Origin: Ravibacter sp037191015
GTDB taxonomy: Bacteria > Bacteroidota > Bacteroidia > Cytophagales > Spirosomataceae
Assembly (NCBI GenBank): GCA_037191015.1
Contig: JBBCKD010000011.1
Span: 1 to 64,000, forward strand
Direction: 5' to 3'
Length of the DNA stretch: 64,000 bases
How positions within the stretch are numbered: the stretch's first letter is position 1; each line of letters begins with the position of its first letter. Positions 17,250-26,248 of this stretch are shown piece after piece. The notes beneath the pieces are model-generated. The model was not told where the DNA came from, ran no database searches, and worked only from the letters and a program-made list of their open reading frames with translations. A program made the position numbers and the translations under genes.

Positions 17250-18962
17250 TCAATGATATCCCGGATTTTGCTGGATAGCGGCACCCGAATTTGAATCAAT
17301 TACCCGCAGTGGAATCGGCCATAATTCGTTAAAGGGCTGAATAGTTGTTGCTGAGGAATAGTTATATTTTTTTACTCTTTCATAAAGAAGTCCCATACGG
17401 CTCAGGGTGCGTCTCCGCTGTTCTTCAATTACGAGTTCCCGCGCACGTTCGTCCAATATGAAATCAATATTTACTTCGCTCTCAGTGATTTGCAGCGCTT
17501 TGGCCCGCGCTCTTACCGTATTTAAATCCTTTGCGGCATTGGCCAGGTCCCCTTTCCGGTAATAAGCTTCTGCCCTGAGTAAATACGTTTCTGCCAGCCG
17601 CATAATGATGATTTCGTTGGCAGTTCTTCCGGCGGTCACGTCGTCATTAAAGGGGATTCCATCTGTTTTTCTAATCCATGGATAGTACATCCGGAGCGTA
17701 TCCAGGATCTGGTTGGTCGGCGTCCCATCGGGCAGAGCTACCACGAGTCGTCCGTTAGCAACCCGGGTGGTATGTATTTTTTTTCCGAAATACTCCGGGT
17801 CTGCAGGGTTGTTGTAATAGTATTGGCGACGGATGTTGTAATGTGAGTTCCGCATATCATTGGGGTCGAGCTTCCAGATATCGTATTTGAAGTAGTTGAG
17901 CGGCACCATCACGCCGATACCGCGTTGCAGGCTATCGGCGGGTATGTTCAAAACCGAATTTGGTGTTCTTATCCGGTCATATTCGGGCCCCCAAAGACGA
18001 ATGTGATTATTGCCGGCAGCAACTCCTGACAGACTGGTGCCACCTCCCAATGTAAAGCTTTCGAATTGCCAGGTCAAAATCACTTCAAGGTTTCCTGAGT
18101 TACGGTTCTGCTGGTTGGTCCAGAACAAATCGGAAAATACATCGCCCGGTCTCGATAAATCCCCGAAACGTTCGGTCATAAGCTGGTATTGGCCTGCATC
18201 CCCGTTGATGACGCTGGATGCCGCTTCCACCGAACGATCGTAAAAAGAGGCATCTCCTGTTTCCATACCTAAGCTAATGTAGATTTCTGAAAGCAAATGA
18301 TAGGCGGCAGCGCGGTAGATACGCCCGTTTGACTCATTTTGCACGATGGGCAGCTCCGATGCTGCCTCTTCCAGATCTTTTCGGATAAACTCCAGCACTT
18401 CTCTTTTCGAAGCACGTTGGAAATCAAATTTAGGCTCGGATATCTGCCTGTCAACAATTGGTATACCTCCGTATAGATTGACCAACACGGTATAAGCATA
18501 AGCCCTGAAAAATTTAGCTTGTCCGGCAAAAGAGGCCCTGGCCGACTCGCTTAGGTTAACGTTGGGGTTATCCAGATTATCCAGGATCAGGTTAGTTTGC
18601 CGGATCACGTCCCGATATGCCCAGTCCCAATACTTTACTACAGGATCAAACTGTGAATTAAGGAGCGTATAATCTTTGAAGCCACGGCTGTCAGGACGTC
18701 CCCACTCTACGATATCCGTGCCAAGGTTCATATAGTCGAAGCTTACGCCGTCGAGTTGGTGTTCTTCCCTGGCTGCATGATATAAGGCAATGGTGGCTGC
18801 TTCAAAACCAGCTTCGTCCACCAGCAGATTTTCGGGGCTGAAGCGGTCCAGGGGAACTTCGTCCAGAAACGATTCGCCGCAACTTGTCACGACCGCGCCG
18901 GCTGCCAGCAGGCAGGCCAGGCAGGTCCATTTTACGATTTTATTTTTAGCTGATTTGTTCAT
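17250..18962 (-). CDS. SusD/RagB-family outer-membrane lipoprotein (cassette 1)
   Basis: A 570-residue SusD-like nutrient-binding lipoprotein. The signal peptide ends in the lipobox VTSC with Cys28. Family features are the N-terminal FLDEVPLDRFSPENL, helical TPR-like repeats (FFRAYAYTVLVNLYGGIPIV), the AAYHLLSEIYISLG block, and the C-terminal LRLAETYLLRAEAYYRKGD-type segment with DERARELVIEEQRR. It sits on the cell surface as the lid of the SusC channel encoded 16 bases upstream. It binds the ligand and hands it to SusC. The ligand cannot be predicted from sequence. The FAD oxidoreductase follows 40 bases downstream. Confidence 0.93.
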   Translation of the reverse strand: MNKSAKNKIVKWTCLACLLAAGAVVTSCGESFLDEVPLDRFSPENLLVDEAGFEAATIALYHAAREEHQLDGVSFDYMNLGTDIVEWGRPDSRGFKDYTLLNSQFDPVVKYWDWAYRDVIRQTNLILDNLDNPNVNLSESARASFAGQAKFFRAYAYTVLVNLYGGIPIVDRQISEPKFDFQRASKREVLEFIRKDLEEAASELPIVQNESNGRIYRAAAYHLLSEIYISLGMETGDASFYDRSVEAASSVINGDAGQYQLMTERFGDLSRPGDVFSDLFWTNQQNRNSGNLEVILTWQFESFTLGGGTSLSGVAAGNNHIRLWGPEYDRIRTPNSVLNIPADSLQRGIGVMVPLNYFKYDIWKLDPNDMRNSHYNIRRQYYYNNPADPEYFGKKIHTTRVANGRLVVALPDGTPTNQILDTLRMYYPWIRKTDGIPFNDDVTAGRTANEIIIMRLAETYLLRAEAYYRKGDLANAAKDLNTVRARAKALQITESEVNIDFILDERARELVIEEQRRRTLSRMGLLYERVKKYNYSSATTIQPFNELWPIPLRVIDSNSGAAIQQNPGYH

Positions 18963-18978
18963 TGCTGTGACCGGATTA

Positions 18979-21900
18979 TTAGAGTTGAAGATTCAGTCCG
19001 ATGGTATAGGTTTTGAGCAAGGGGCCGTTTTCACCCGGATTCCGGTTGCTGCCCGCCCCGTGTTCCGGATCCCACCCGTTCCATTTCGTCCAGGTAACCA
19101 GGTTTTTCCCGCTTACATAAACTTTCAGGTTACTTACTTTTATTTTCTGAAGCAAGCTTACCGGGACATCGTACGATAAAGCAACGTCTTGCAACCTGAC
19201 AAAACTCCGGCTCTGGTAAAATCCGTAACCCAGCGGGTTCCGGTAATTGATGGCCGGATACGTATTGATTGGGTTATCAGGCATCCAGTAAGGCAGGTTC
19301 AGCGTGTTCATCAGGTCATAATAGTTGGTTCCTGCATTCAGAATGGAGTTTCTGCTTTGCCCGCCCTGGCGAAGGTTAAAAAGAACCATCAGGCTTAGAC
19401 CTTTATAAGAAAATGTGTTGGTGATTCCAGTTGTAAAGTTGGCCTGGTCTGACCCGATTATGGTCCGGTCCTGCGGTGTGATGATCCCGTCTCCGTTAAG
19501 GTCTCTGAACTTCACATGTCCCGGGCGGGAGCCCGCCAACAGGGAAAGGTCTTCGTCGCCTTCCTGGTAAATGCCGTCAAATACATAGTCAAACTGAGAT
19601 CCGAGCGGGTGGCCGATAAACCATCCGCTGCTGATATCGTCGTCTTCGATCCCGTCTCCGTCCTGGTCGTTGCCCGTGAGCCGGACGATTTTATTGCGGT
19701 TTAAAGCAAAAACAATATTGGTATTCCATTCGAACGACCCCCTACGAAAATTGACCGTATTTAAGGCGATTTCCAGGCCCTTGTTTGCCGTTTCACCTAT
19801 GTTTCTTAAAAACGTGGTGAATCCGGACATATTTGGTATGGACTGGTTAAGGAGCAAGTCGTTGGTACGGGTCTGATAATAGTCCACAGACCCGCTCAGC
19901 CGGCCGGCGAAAAAGCCGAAATCCACTCCGAAATTAGTGCTTACGGTAGTCTCCCATCCCAGCTCCGGATTGCTCAGCGAAGTGGTATAAAGCCCGACAG
20001 ACGGGCTCCCGCCGTCTCCGAAAACATAGTAGCTCTGGGTCATGTTGCTTAATGAAGAATAACGGCTGACCCCCCGGTTCCCGTTTTTACCCCATGATGC
20101 CCTCAATTTCAGGTTATCGATGACCGAAAGCCGGGATATGAAATGTTCCTCCGACAGGTTCCAGCTTAAACCTACCGCGGGGAAAAGCCCGAATTTCCGG
20201 CCCTTGCCAAATGCAGAATATCCGTCTCTCCGCATGGTAAGGTCCATAATGTATTTCCCTTTGTAGCGATACCCCAGTCTTCCCATGGTGGACAGCTGCT
20301 GGCTTTTACCGGCCGTTGTATTGATGGAAAAGTTTTCTCCTACCTGCAGCGCATTATAGCCCAGGGCATCATTAAAAATGTTATTACTGCTCATTGTGGA
20401 GCTTTCGTCGCCTGTTACATAGGTCCCGTATAAAAATGTAAAATTTAAGTCATGGCCCTTCCCGATGGTTCTGTCGTACCGTACAATGTTTTCGATTGTA
20501 GTGTTATGGTAATGTTGATTGTACCTGCTACCGCTGCCCAGGTTGAAAAACTGCTCACGCTGGAAAGTGGGGGTATAGTCATAACGCCTGATATTTCGTT
20601 GGGTATACCCTACGTTGAGGCGGTAGGTCAAACCTGGAAGAGGCAGGGTCACATCGGCATACGTATTGGTAAATAATGTGTTGGTTTCATCCAGGTTCCA
20701 GTTGAGCAGGGTGGCAGTAAGCGGGTTGCTCACCGCACCTATTGACATCGGCTTGGGGCGAGGCAGTCCGTCGTCATAATACAGGTTTGCGAAAGGACTG
20801 AGCTGGCTGGCAGAAAGCAGGCTGGCCCTTACACCCGAATTGTCCCTGGAACTGTAACCGCTGTTGGTGCCGATGCTCAACCAATCGGTAACAGCTATAT
20901 CCAGGTTGACCCGTGCGGCCAGGCGCTTGAAATTATCGCCTTTTACAGGAGATTTTATATCCGAATAGGATCCCGAAAAGTAATAATTGACACGATCGCT
21001 CCTGCCCGAGACGCTCAGTTCGTTGCTGTGGACCGGTGCTCGTCGTTTAATCTCTTCCCAGGGATCGATGACGATGCCTGCTGCGATATTCTGCTCTTCC
21101 AGTACCTGGAACGGCAATGGCCCGTTATCCATAATTTCAGCATCCTTCCGAGCCTGAAGATATTGTTCGGCATTCCGGTATTCTGGCGCGTGGGCAAAGT
21201 CGGAGGTGCCGAAGTAGGCATTATAATTAATCCGGGGCCTGGTAGAAGTCCCCTTTTTAGTAGTAATGAGAATTACACCATTGGCTGCCAAAGATCCGTA
21301 GATGGCGGAAGAACTGGCATCTTTCAGTATGTCAATTGACTCAATATCGTTAGAGTTGATGTCGGAAAGGCTTCCTCCTGCATAAATAATCCCATCCAAT
21401 ACGATCAACGGGCTGTTACTCGCCGAGATCGAGTTTCTGCCGCGGATCATGATCGATGCGTCCGATCCGGGCCTGCCGTTGTCGGTCACCGTTACTCCCG
21501 CCACTGTGCCGCGCAGGTTCTGTACCGGGTTTATATTGGGCTGCAGCCGGCTCCTTTCCAGGTCTACGCGGGCTAAAGATCCGGTCAGGTCTTTCTTTTT
21601 AGCTGATCCGTATCCCACTACCACTACTTCTTCCAACGCTTTGTTGTCGACAGCAAGCTTTATATTAAGGAAAGACTGGTTATCTACGGTGATTTCCTGG
21701 CTGATATACCCGACATAGCTTAATACCAGCACGGCCGCAGAGTCCGGAACTTCCAGCCTGAAATTACCCCCGGCATCTGTCGTAGTGCCTCGGGATGTGC
21801 CTTTAACTAGTACACTAACCCCGGGAAGTGCTTCATTGTCATCCTGTGAAAGAACCTTTCCCTGCACGGTCTTATCTGAGAAAGAATCGATATGCTGAGG

Positions 21901-22347
21901 GGACGGGACCGGGTTAAGCGATGTTACAGGAAGCTGAAGGGATATTACTTTTTCGGGAGAAGGGCGATTTTGCAGCTCTTGCCTGAGTTTCCGGACGGAT
22001 TGTTTGTCGGAGCTCTTCAGGAAGATCCCGTAGATTTTGCCGTGCTTCTTGTAATCCAGGCCATTGGATTTCAGGATACGATCCAGCGTTTTTCTTACAT
22101 CTTCACCGGGTATCTGACGGTATGGAACCTGTATTTTCCGGATCTTGTCGCTTTCGTACATAAAATAGATGGAGTGGCGCGCCTCCAGCTCTTTCAGTAT
22201 CGTTTCAACGGAGTACCAGGCCGACTGGCTGGAAGGATCCTTCTGCTGGGCATAGCCGGATGCCAGCAACTGGGCTTTCGGGGCGGGACTATGCACGGTA
22301 AAAAAAAGGCATAGCAATCCACTAATAAAGAAGTAGTTTCTTTTCAT
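18979..22347 (-). CDS. SusC/RagA-family TonB-dependent transporter with STN signalling domain (cassette 1)
   Basis: A 1122-residue outer-membrane TonB-dependent transporter. After a signal peptide (about 1-26) it has an STN domain at about 45-115 (YSVETILKELEARHSIYFMY), used in FecR-type surface signalling. A CarboxypepD_reg-like β-sandwich at about 160-235 follows (GKVLSQDDNEALPGVSVLVK). The SusC signature EEVVVVGYGSAKKKDLTGS and the plug domain come next, then a roughly 800-residue barrel ending in the aromatic-rich TYTIGLNLQL. It lies 37 bases after fecR and 16 before susD. The STN domain and neighbouring sigma/FecR genes together indicate autoregulation on substrate binding. Confidence 0.95.
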   Translation of the reverse strand: MKRNYFFISGLLCLFFTVHSPAPKAQLLASGYAQQKDPSSQSAWYSVETILKELEARHSIYFMYESDKIRKIQVPYRQIPGEDVRKTLDRILKSNGLDYKKHGKIYGIFLKSSDKQSVRKLRQELQNRPSPEKVISLQLPVTSLNPVPSPQHIDSFSDKTVQGKVLSQDDNEALPGVSVLVKGTSRGTTTDAGGNFRLEVPDSAAVLVLSYVGYISQEITVDNQSFLNIKLAVDNKALEEVVVVGYGSAKKKDLTGSLARVDLERSRLQPNINPVQNLRGTVAGVTVTDNGRPGSDASIMIRGRNSISASNSPLIVLDGIIYAGGSLSDINSNDIESIDILKDASSSAIYGSLAANGVILITTKKGTSTRPRINYNAYFGTSDFAHAPEYRNAEQYLQARKDAEIMDNGPLPFQVLEEQNIAAGIVIDPWEEIKRRAPVHSNELSVSGRSDRVNYYFSGSYSDIKSPVKGDNFKRLAARVNLDIAVTDWLSIGTNSGYSSRDNSGVRASLLSASQLSPFANLYYDDGLPRPKPMSIGAVSNPLTATLLNWNLDETNTLFTNTYADVTLPLPGLTYRLNVGYTQRNIRRYDYTPTFQREQFFNLGSGSRYNQHYHNTTIENIVRYDRTIGKGHDLNFTFLYGTYVTGDESSTMSSNNIFNDALGYNALQVGENFSINTTAGKSQQLSTMGRLGYRYKGKYIMDLTMRRDGYSAFGKGRKFGLFPAVGLSWNLSEEHFISRLSVIDNLKLRASWGKNGNRGVSRYSSLSNMTQSYYVFGDGGSPSVGLYTTSLSNPELGWETTVSTNFGVDFGFFAGRLSGSVDYYQTRTNDLLLNQSIPNMSGFTTFLRNIGETANKGLEIALNTVNFRRGSFEWNTNIVFALNRNKIVRLTGNDQDGDGIEDDDISSGWFIGHPLGSQFDYVFDGIYQEGDEDLSLLAGSRPGHVKFRDLNGDGIITPQDRTIIGSDQANFTTGITNTFSYKGLSLMVLFNLRQGGQSRNSILNAGTNYYDLMNTLNLPYWMPDNPINTYPAINYRNPLGYGFYQSRSFVRLQDVALSYDVPVSLLQKIKVSNLKVYVSGKNLVTWTKWNGWDPEHGAGSNRNPGENGPLLKTYTIGLNLQL

Positions 22348-22384
22348 GGAAATAACAAGAAGTTTAGTTTTTGTCTTTTAAAGC

Positions 22385-23413
22385 TTAAGGGTTGCGGGCT
22401 TCAACGATTATTTTACCGGAGCTTTTGCGGATATCGACAGGCAGAATGCTTTCAAGGGCTTCCAGGATATCTTCAAGATTATCAGAGGGGATTATTCCCG
22501 TCACTTTCAGGCTGGCAAGGGCTTCATCTCCGAACTGAACGGTAGGTCCATACGTTTCCCGGATAAGCGTACCTACTTCCGATAATTCTGTCTGGTCCAG
22601 TATCCACTTGCGGTCTTTCCAGGAATGCAAAGGAGTAGTATCTGCTACACGTTTTACGGAAAGGGCCTGGCTTTTGCCCGAATAGTCTACCAAATCCCCC
22701 GGTTTCATCCGGATCGTTCTCGATGAATTCCCTTCTGTCAGATGCAATTGTATGTTTCCTTCAGAAAGGACTACCCTGGTTTGCTCCTTACGGGTGTTCA
22801 CGTTGAATTGGGTGCCCTTTACCTCAATGCTCAGATCCTGAGTATGCACCACAAACTTAACGGGCTTACCATCCCGGATTCCCGGGTGAACATTGAAGAA
22901 CGCTTCTCCCTGCAGCCATACTTTCCGCTGTCCGCTTTTTTGCCAGGAGCGATCAACCCGGAGTACTGAATTTGCATTCAGGGTTACCAGGGTGCCGTCA
23001 GGCAGCCGACATTGCATAGTATCGCCATAAGACGTTGTGTAGACCTGGTTGGAATACGGCCAGAAGCGGTAAATAAGCAGCCCGACTACCAGGATGGCTG
23101 CTACGGAAGCAGCGACCCTGAGGGCGGGCCGGAGCCGAAGGAAAAAGCCCTTTTGTACGTTGTCCGGCCGGGCCGTACGCTGGGTGATTCCTGTCCAGAG
23201 CCGCTCGATCGTCCCATCCGAAGGGAGGTCACTCTGATCTGACCGGGCCATCAGGACGATCTGTCGCGCTTGTTCGATATCCTTCCTTTTCTTCGGATGT
23301 CTTTCTATCCAATCTATCCAGAAGGCGTCCGATCCTGAGTCAGGGTTCAGCACCCATTCAGAAAAAGATTCGTTGGCCGCAAAGTCTTCTGGTTCGAAGG
23401 ATGAAAAGTCCAT
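22385..23413 (-). CDS. FecR-family anti-sigma factor (cassette 1)
   Basis: A 342-residue inner-membrane anti-sigma/sigma regulator. A cytoplasmic N-terminal region (about 1-85) contains the WIDWIERHPKKRKDIEQAR helix that usually contacts the sigma factor. One membrane helix lies at about 92-112 (ALRVAASVAAILVVGLLIY). The periplasmic FecR domain follows at about 125-220 (DTMQCRLPDGTLVTLNANSVLRV, VWLQGEAFFNV, VKFVVHTQDLSIEVKGTQFNV). The C-terminal DUF4974-type secretin/STN-interaction fold spans about 255-342. It is expected to sense the STN domain of the SusC encoded just downstream. A 171-base gap separates it from the sigma gene. Confidence 0.93.
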   Translation of the reverse strand: MDFSSFEPEDFAANESFSEWVLNPDSGSDAFWIDWIERHPKKRKDIEQARQIVLMARSDQSDLPSDGTIERLWTGITQRTARPDNVQKGFFLRLRPALRVAASVAAILVVGLLIYRFWPYSNQVYTTSYGDTMQCRLPDGTLVTLNANSVLRVDRSWQKSGQRKVWLQGEAFFNVHPGIRDGKPVKFVVHTQDLSIEVKGTQFNVNTRKEQTRVVLSEGNIQLHLTEGNSSRTIRMKPGDLVDYSGKSQALSVKRVADTTPLHSWKDRKWILDQTELSEVGTLIRETYGPTVQFGDEALASLKVTGIIPSDNLEDILEALESILPVDIRKSSGKIIVEARNP

Positions 23414-23584
23414 GTGCGATCGGGATGGTTGGTTCCTATCTATACCAATGAGGCTTCCGGCGGTAGATTACCCTCCCGGAGTAAATTTTTTTACAAAAAA
23501 GTTAAATTCTGGATAAAAAGAGGAGTGGGGTAGGAGGAATGAGCGGTGAGACAGACCGGGTATTGATCAGGAATCCCGGCGGTG

Positions 23585-24211
23585 TCATAGAAGCGTTACC
23601 AGGAACGAAAGCAACAGGCCGGGATTTTCGACGAGCAGGCCCCGGAGCGATTTCATGGATTTCTGAAGAAGATTATGGACCGACTGCAGCGAGATTCCCA
23701 TTAGTTCGGCAATCCGGCTATGGCTGAAGCCATGGAAGTATCGTAAATTGACCACTTCCTTTTGCCTGGAGGGAAGCTGTGAAAGCGCGTGGCTGAGCTG
23801 CCGGGTCTGCTGACCCCTGCTTTCGTTTTCGATGAGCTCGTTTTCATAGGATTCTGTGCCCGGGATACTATGCGGCATGAGGCCGGACTGGCTTTCTTCC
23901 AATGGCTCACTCCTGTCGGAATACAGTAGGTTCCTGCTTATTTTCCGACGGAGGATGCGAAACAGGTAAAATTTTATGGAATCCGTATCGCTCAGATTTT
24001 CACGGCTCTTCCACAGATCGACAAACAGGTCCTGGATAGAGTCCTCTATCACCCGGGTATCCGGAGAGATCTTGTGGCCATACTGATAAAGGGCTTTGAT
24101 GTGCGTCCGGTATATAAAGGAAAAGGCATTTTCATCACCTTTTTTAAAGGCTTTCCAGAGTTCGATATCGTTATTTCCCTTTTCCAAATTACCTGCCGGC
24201 TGAAAAAACAA
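23585..24211 (-). CDS. ECF RNA polymerase sigma-70 factor, FecI-like (cassette 1)
   Basis: A sigma factor of about 200-208 residues with region 2 (ELWKAFKKGDENAFSFIYRT … DLFVDLWKSRENL) and region 4 (LSQLPSRQKEVVNLRYFHGFSHSRIAELMGISLQSVHNLL). It directs transcription of its own SusCD locus when released by FecR. The start is uncertain: the frame has no ATG near the N-terminus, and both candidates are TTG (24211 and 24187). A TATATTTG -7-like element overlaps the first one (24209-24216, minus strand), which makes the second more plausible and the leader very short. The C-terminus has the short hydrophobic tail (NPGLLLSFLVTLL) often seen in this Bacteroidota subfamily. Confidence 0.9.
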   Translation of the reverse strand: MFFQPAGNLEKGNNDIELWKAFKKGDENAFSFIYRTHIKALYQYGHKISPDTRVIEDSIQDLFVDLWKSRENLSDTDSIKFYLFRILRRKISRNLLYSDRSEPLEESQSGLMPHSIPGTESYENELIENESRGQQTRQLSHALSQLPSRQKEVVNLRYFHGFSHSRIAELMGISLQSVHNLLQKSMKSLRGLLVENPGLLLSFLVTLL

Positions 24212-24352
24212 ATATATAGATTAAATTTTTCAGCTATGATTCTGAGTAAAGTTTTTAACAACAAAATACCAATTCCGCTGATTTTGTGCGATCCCGAGCA
24301 GGACGTGAATCCATCTCCCCCGGTGAATTCGGGTAATGATATAAAATATAAA

Positions 24353-24382
24353 ACGGGGCATCGTAAATATACAATGCCCCGT
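24353..24382 (-). terminator. Terminator after the cassette 2 susD gene
   Basis: A perfect 9-bp stem (ACGGGGCAT / ATGCCCCGT). On the minus strand it is followed by a U-rich run (TTTATATTTTATAT). It lies 35 bases downstream of the susD stop and separates cassette 2 from the cassette 1 sigma gene. Confidence 0.8.
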
Positions 24383-24416
24383 AATTCTATGATAGTGGTG
24401 TAAGCGCCCTGAATCG

Positions 24417-26174
24417 CTATTCAATCGTGGTCAGCGGCGGCACATTCAGATTAGCGCCGTCATAGCCCTCGTTCTGGTTGATCACGCCCAATGTATTTGC
24501 TGTGATCACGCTTGAAGGGATCGGCCACAGGACATGAAAGGGTGCCAGGTTGGCGATATTCCCCAGAAGCTCGATCTTCTTTTCATAGGTATTGTTATAC
24601 TTCATGACCCGGTCATAGTAGTAATTTTTCTGGCTAAAGCCGGCCAGGTTATAGCCTCCATAGCCTGATTTGGCTGCCATATACGAAACCCTGACCAGCT
24701 CCGAATGGCGCGGTTCCTCGGCAAAGAGCTCACGAGCGCGCTCATCCATGATAAAATCGAGGGTTACCTCGCTGGCCGAAACAGGCAGCGCTTTAGCTCT
24801 CAGGCGTACCTTGTTGAGGTCTTCCGCAGCTTCGGCCAGTTGATTTTTCCAGAAGTAGGCTTCAGCCCGGATCAGGTATGTTTCCGCCAGCCTGAACACA
24901 TACCAGTCACCGTGACCTCCGAACGGCTGCGCTTTGGGGTCATCCTGGGGCACGTACATGATGTAGTGAGGCATGGCATATACGTGTTTGAAGGTATCGA
25001 TCGGGTTGGCCAGGTATTTGATATCGATAGGCTTCCCGTAATCTTTGGAATTGGGGTTGTTATAGCGCAATTCATGTATATCGACCCAGTTGATATCGGC
25101 ACGGCGGAGGTCGGTTGTATTTCTCCAGGTAGCGCCCTGGTAATTCCAGATGCCGTACTGGTAGGTATGGGTCAGCCTCACATTGGCATTTCCTCTTCCA
25201 AGCGAATCATACATCGGTCCGCTTGCTACCATTCCTACCTTGCCTTCGCTATCCAGTACCTGCGGTTGAAACCATTGACAATTATAGTGCCTCATCGTAT
25301 AAAGTCCTGCCGTGCGTGCGCCTGTAGGAGCTTCAAAACGATCGACTGTCGCCAGAATGGTCTCGGTATTGGCCGGTACATTAAAATTCCTGGGGCGGTG
25401 TAAATCCCATATCAGGTTTCGCTCGGGCTTATCCGCATCGATTCCGAATCTCTGGTTTACCAGAGAATAAGGACCATTGATCACTCTTGATGCCGCCTCA
25501 ATCGCTTTGTCATACTCCAGGTTGGCGAGGTAGACTTTCGCCAGGAGATGATCGGCGGCGCCTTTTGTGATCACCCCCGGGCCGGCTGAAACCGGCAGCC
25601 ATTCGGTCGCATATTCGAGGTCGGACTTTATTTTTTCCAGGATAGTCCAGCGGCTGTGCGTGTAAAAATCGAGCTTGGCGCCGGAAATCTCGCTGTTGAT
25701 AAAAGGCACATCTCCGTAAGAATTGACCAACCTGTAATACCAGTAAGCCCTGTGCCAGTAGGCTTCGGCCAGCAGCCCGTTCCGGTCCCGCTGGTTGTCC
25801 CAGCTAATATTGTCTATCCTGCTTATCAGCACATTGGCATTTTTGATAGACGTATATACCGCGGCAAACATCGCCAGGAAACGATAATATACATCTGTAT
25901 TCGGGGTGAGGTTATAAAAATCCAGCTGAGACCAGGGAGCAGCGAGGTCCGATGCGGAGGTTTCCATGATCAGGTAGTTCATGGCCCCGGAATTTTCGGT
26001 GCGCAGATCTTTTCTCATAGAGATCAGGAGCGATTCAAATCCGGCTTTATCTACGTAGACGTTTTCCGGGCTGAAAAATGACAGGGGCTCCGGCTTCAGC
26101 CAGTCGCCGTCACAGGAGGTGAGAAAAGCTACCAGGAGGCATGAAAGAAGCCCGGTTTTAAAAATATTTTTCAT
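24417..26174 (-). CDS. SusD/RagB-family outer-membrane lipoprotein (cassette 2)
   Basis: A 585-residue SusD-like lipoprotein. The signal peptide ends in the lipobox LTSC with Cys21. It shares the family pattern with the cassette 1 protein: LKPEPLSFFSPENVYVDKAGFE near the N-terminus, the YWYYRLVNSYGDVPFI block, AADHLLAKVYLANLEYDKAIE, and the C-terminal FRLAETYLIRAEAYFWKN followed by DERARELFAEEPRH. It lies 74 bases downstream of its susC, is the last gene of its unit and is followed by a terminator. No enzyme gene is attached. Confidence 0.93.
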   Translation of the reverse strand: MKNIFKTGLLSCLLVAFLTSCDGDWLKPEPLSFFSPENVYVDKAGFESLLISMRKDLRTENSGAMNYLIMETSASDLAAPWSQLDFYNLTPNTDVYYRFLAMFAAVYTSIKNANVLISRIDNISWDNQRDRNGLLAEAYWHRAYWYYRLVNSYGDVPFINSEISGAKLDFYTHSRWTILEKIKSDLEYATEWLPVSAGPGVITKGAADHLLAKVYLANLEYDKAIEAASRVINGPYSLVNQRFGIDADKPERNLIWDLHRPRNFNVPANTETILATVDRFEAPTGARTAGLYTMRHYNCQWFQPQVLDSEGKVGMVASGPMYDSLGRGNANVRLTHTYQYGIWNYQGATWRNTTDLRRADINWVDIHELRYNNPNSKDYGKPIDIKYLANPIDTFKHVYAMPHYIMYVPQDDPKAQPFGGHGDWYVFRLAETYLIRAEAYFWKNQLAEAAEDLNKVRLRAKALPVSASEVTLDFIMDERARELFAEEPRHSELVRVSYMAAKSGYGGYNLAGFSQKNYYYDRVMKYNNTYEKKIELLGNIANLAPFHVLWPIPSSVITANTLGVINQNEGYDGANLNVPPLTTIE

Positions 26175-26248
26175 ATCATTTATCTTTTTGAAGTCTTATA
26201 TCAGGCAGGACTTTGCGTTCTCTGCCGGTACTTTTATCGTTTTATCCG

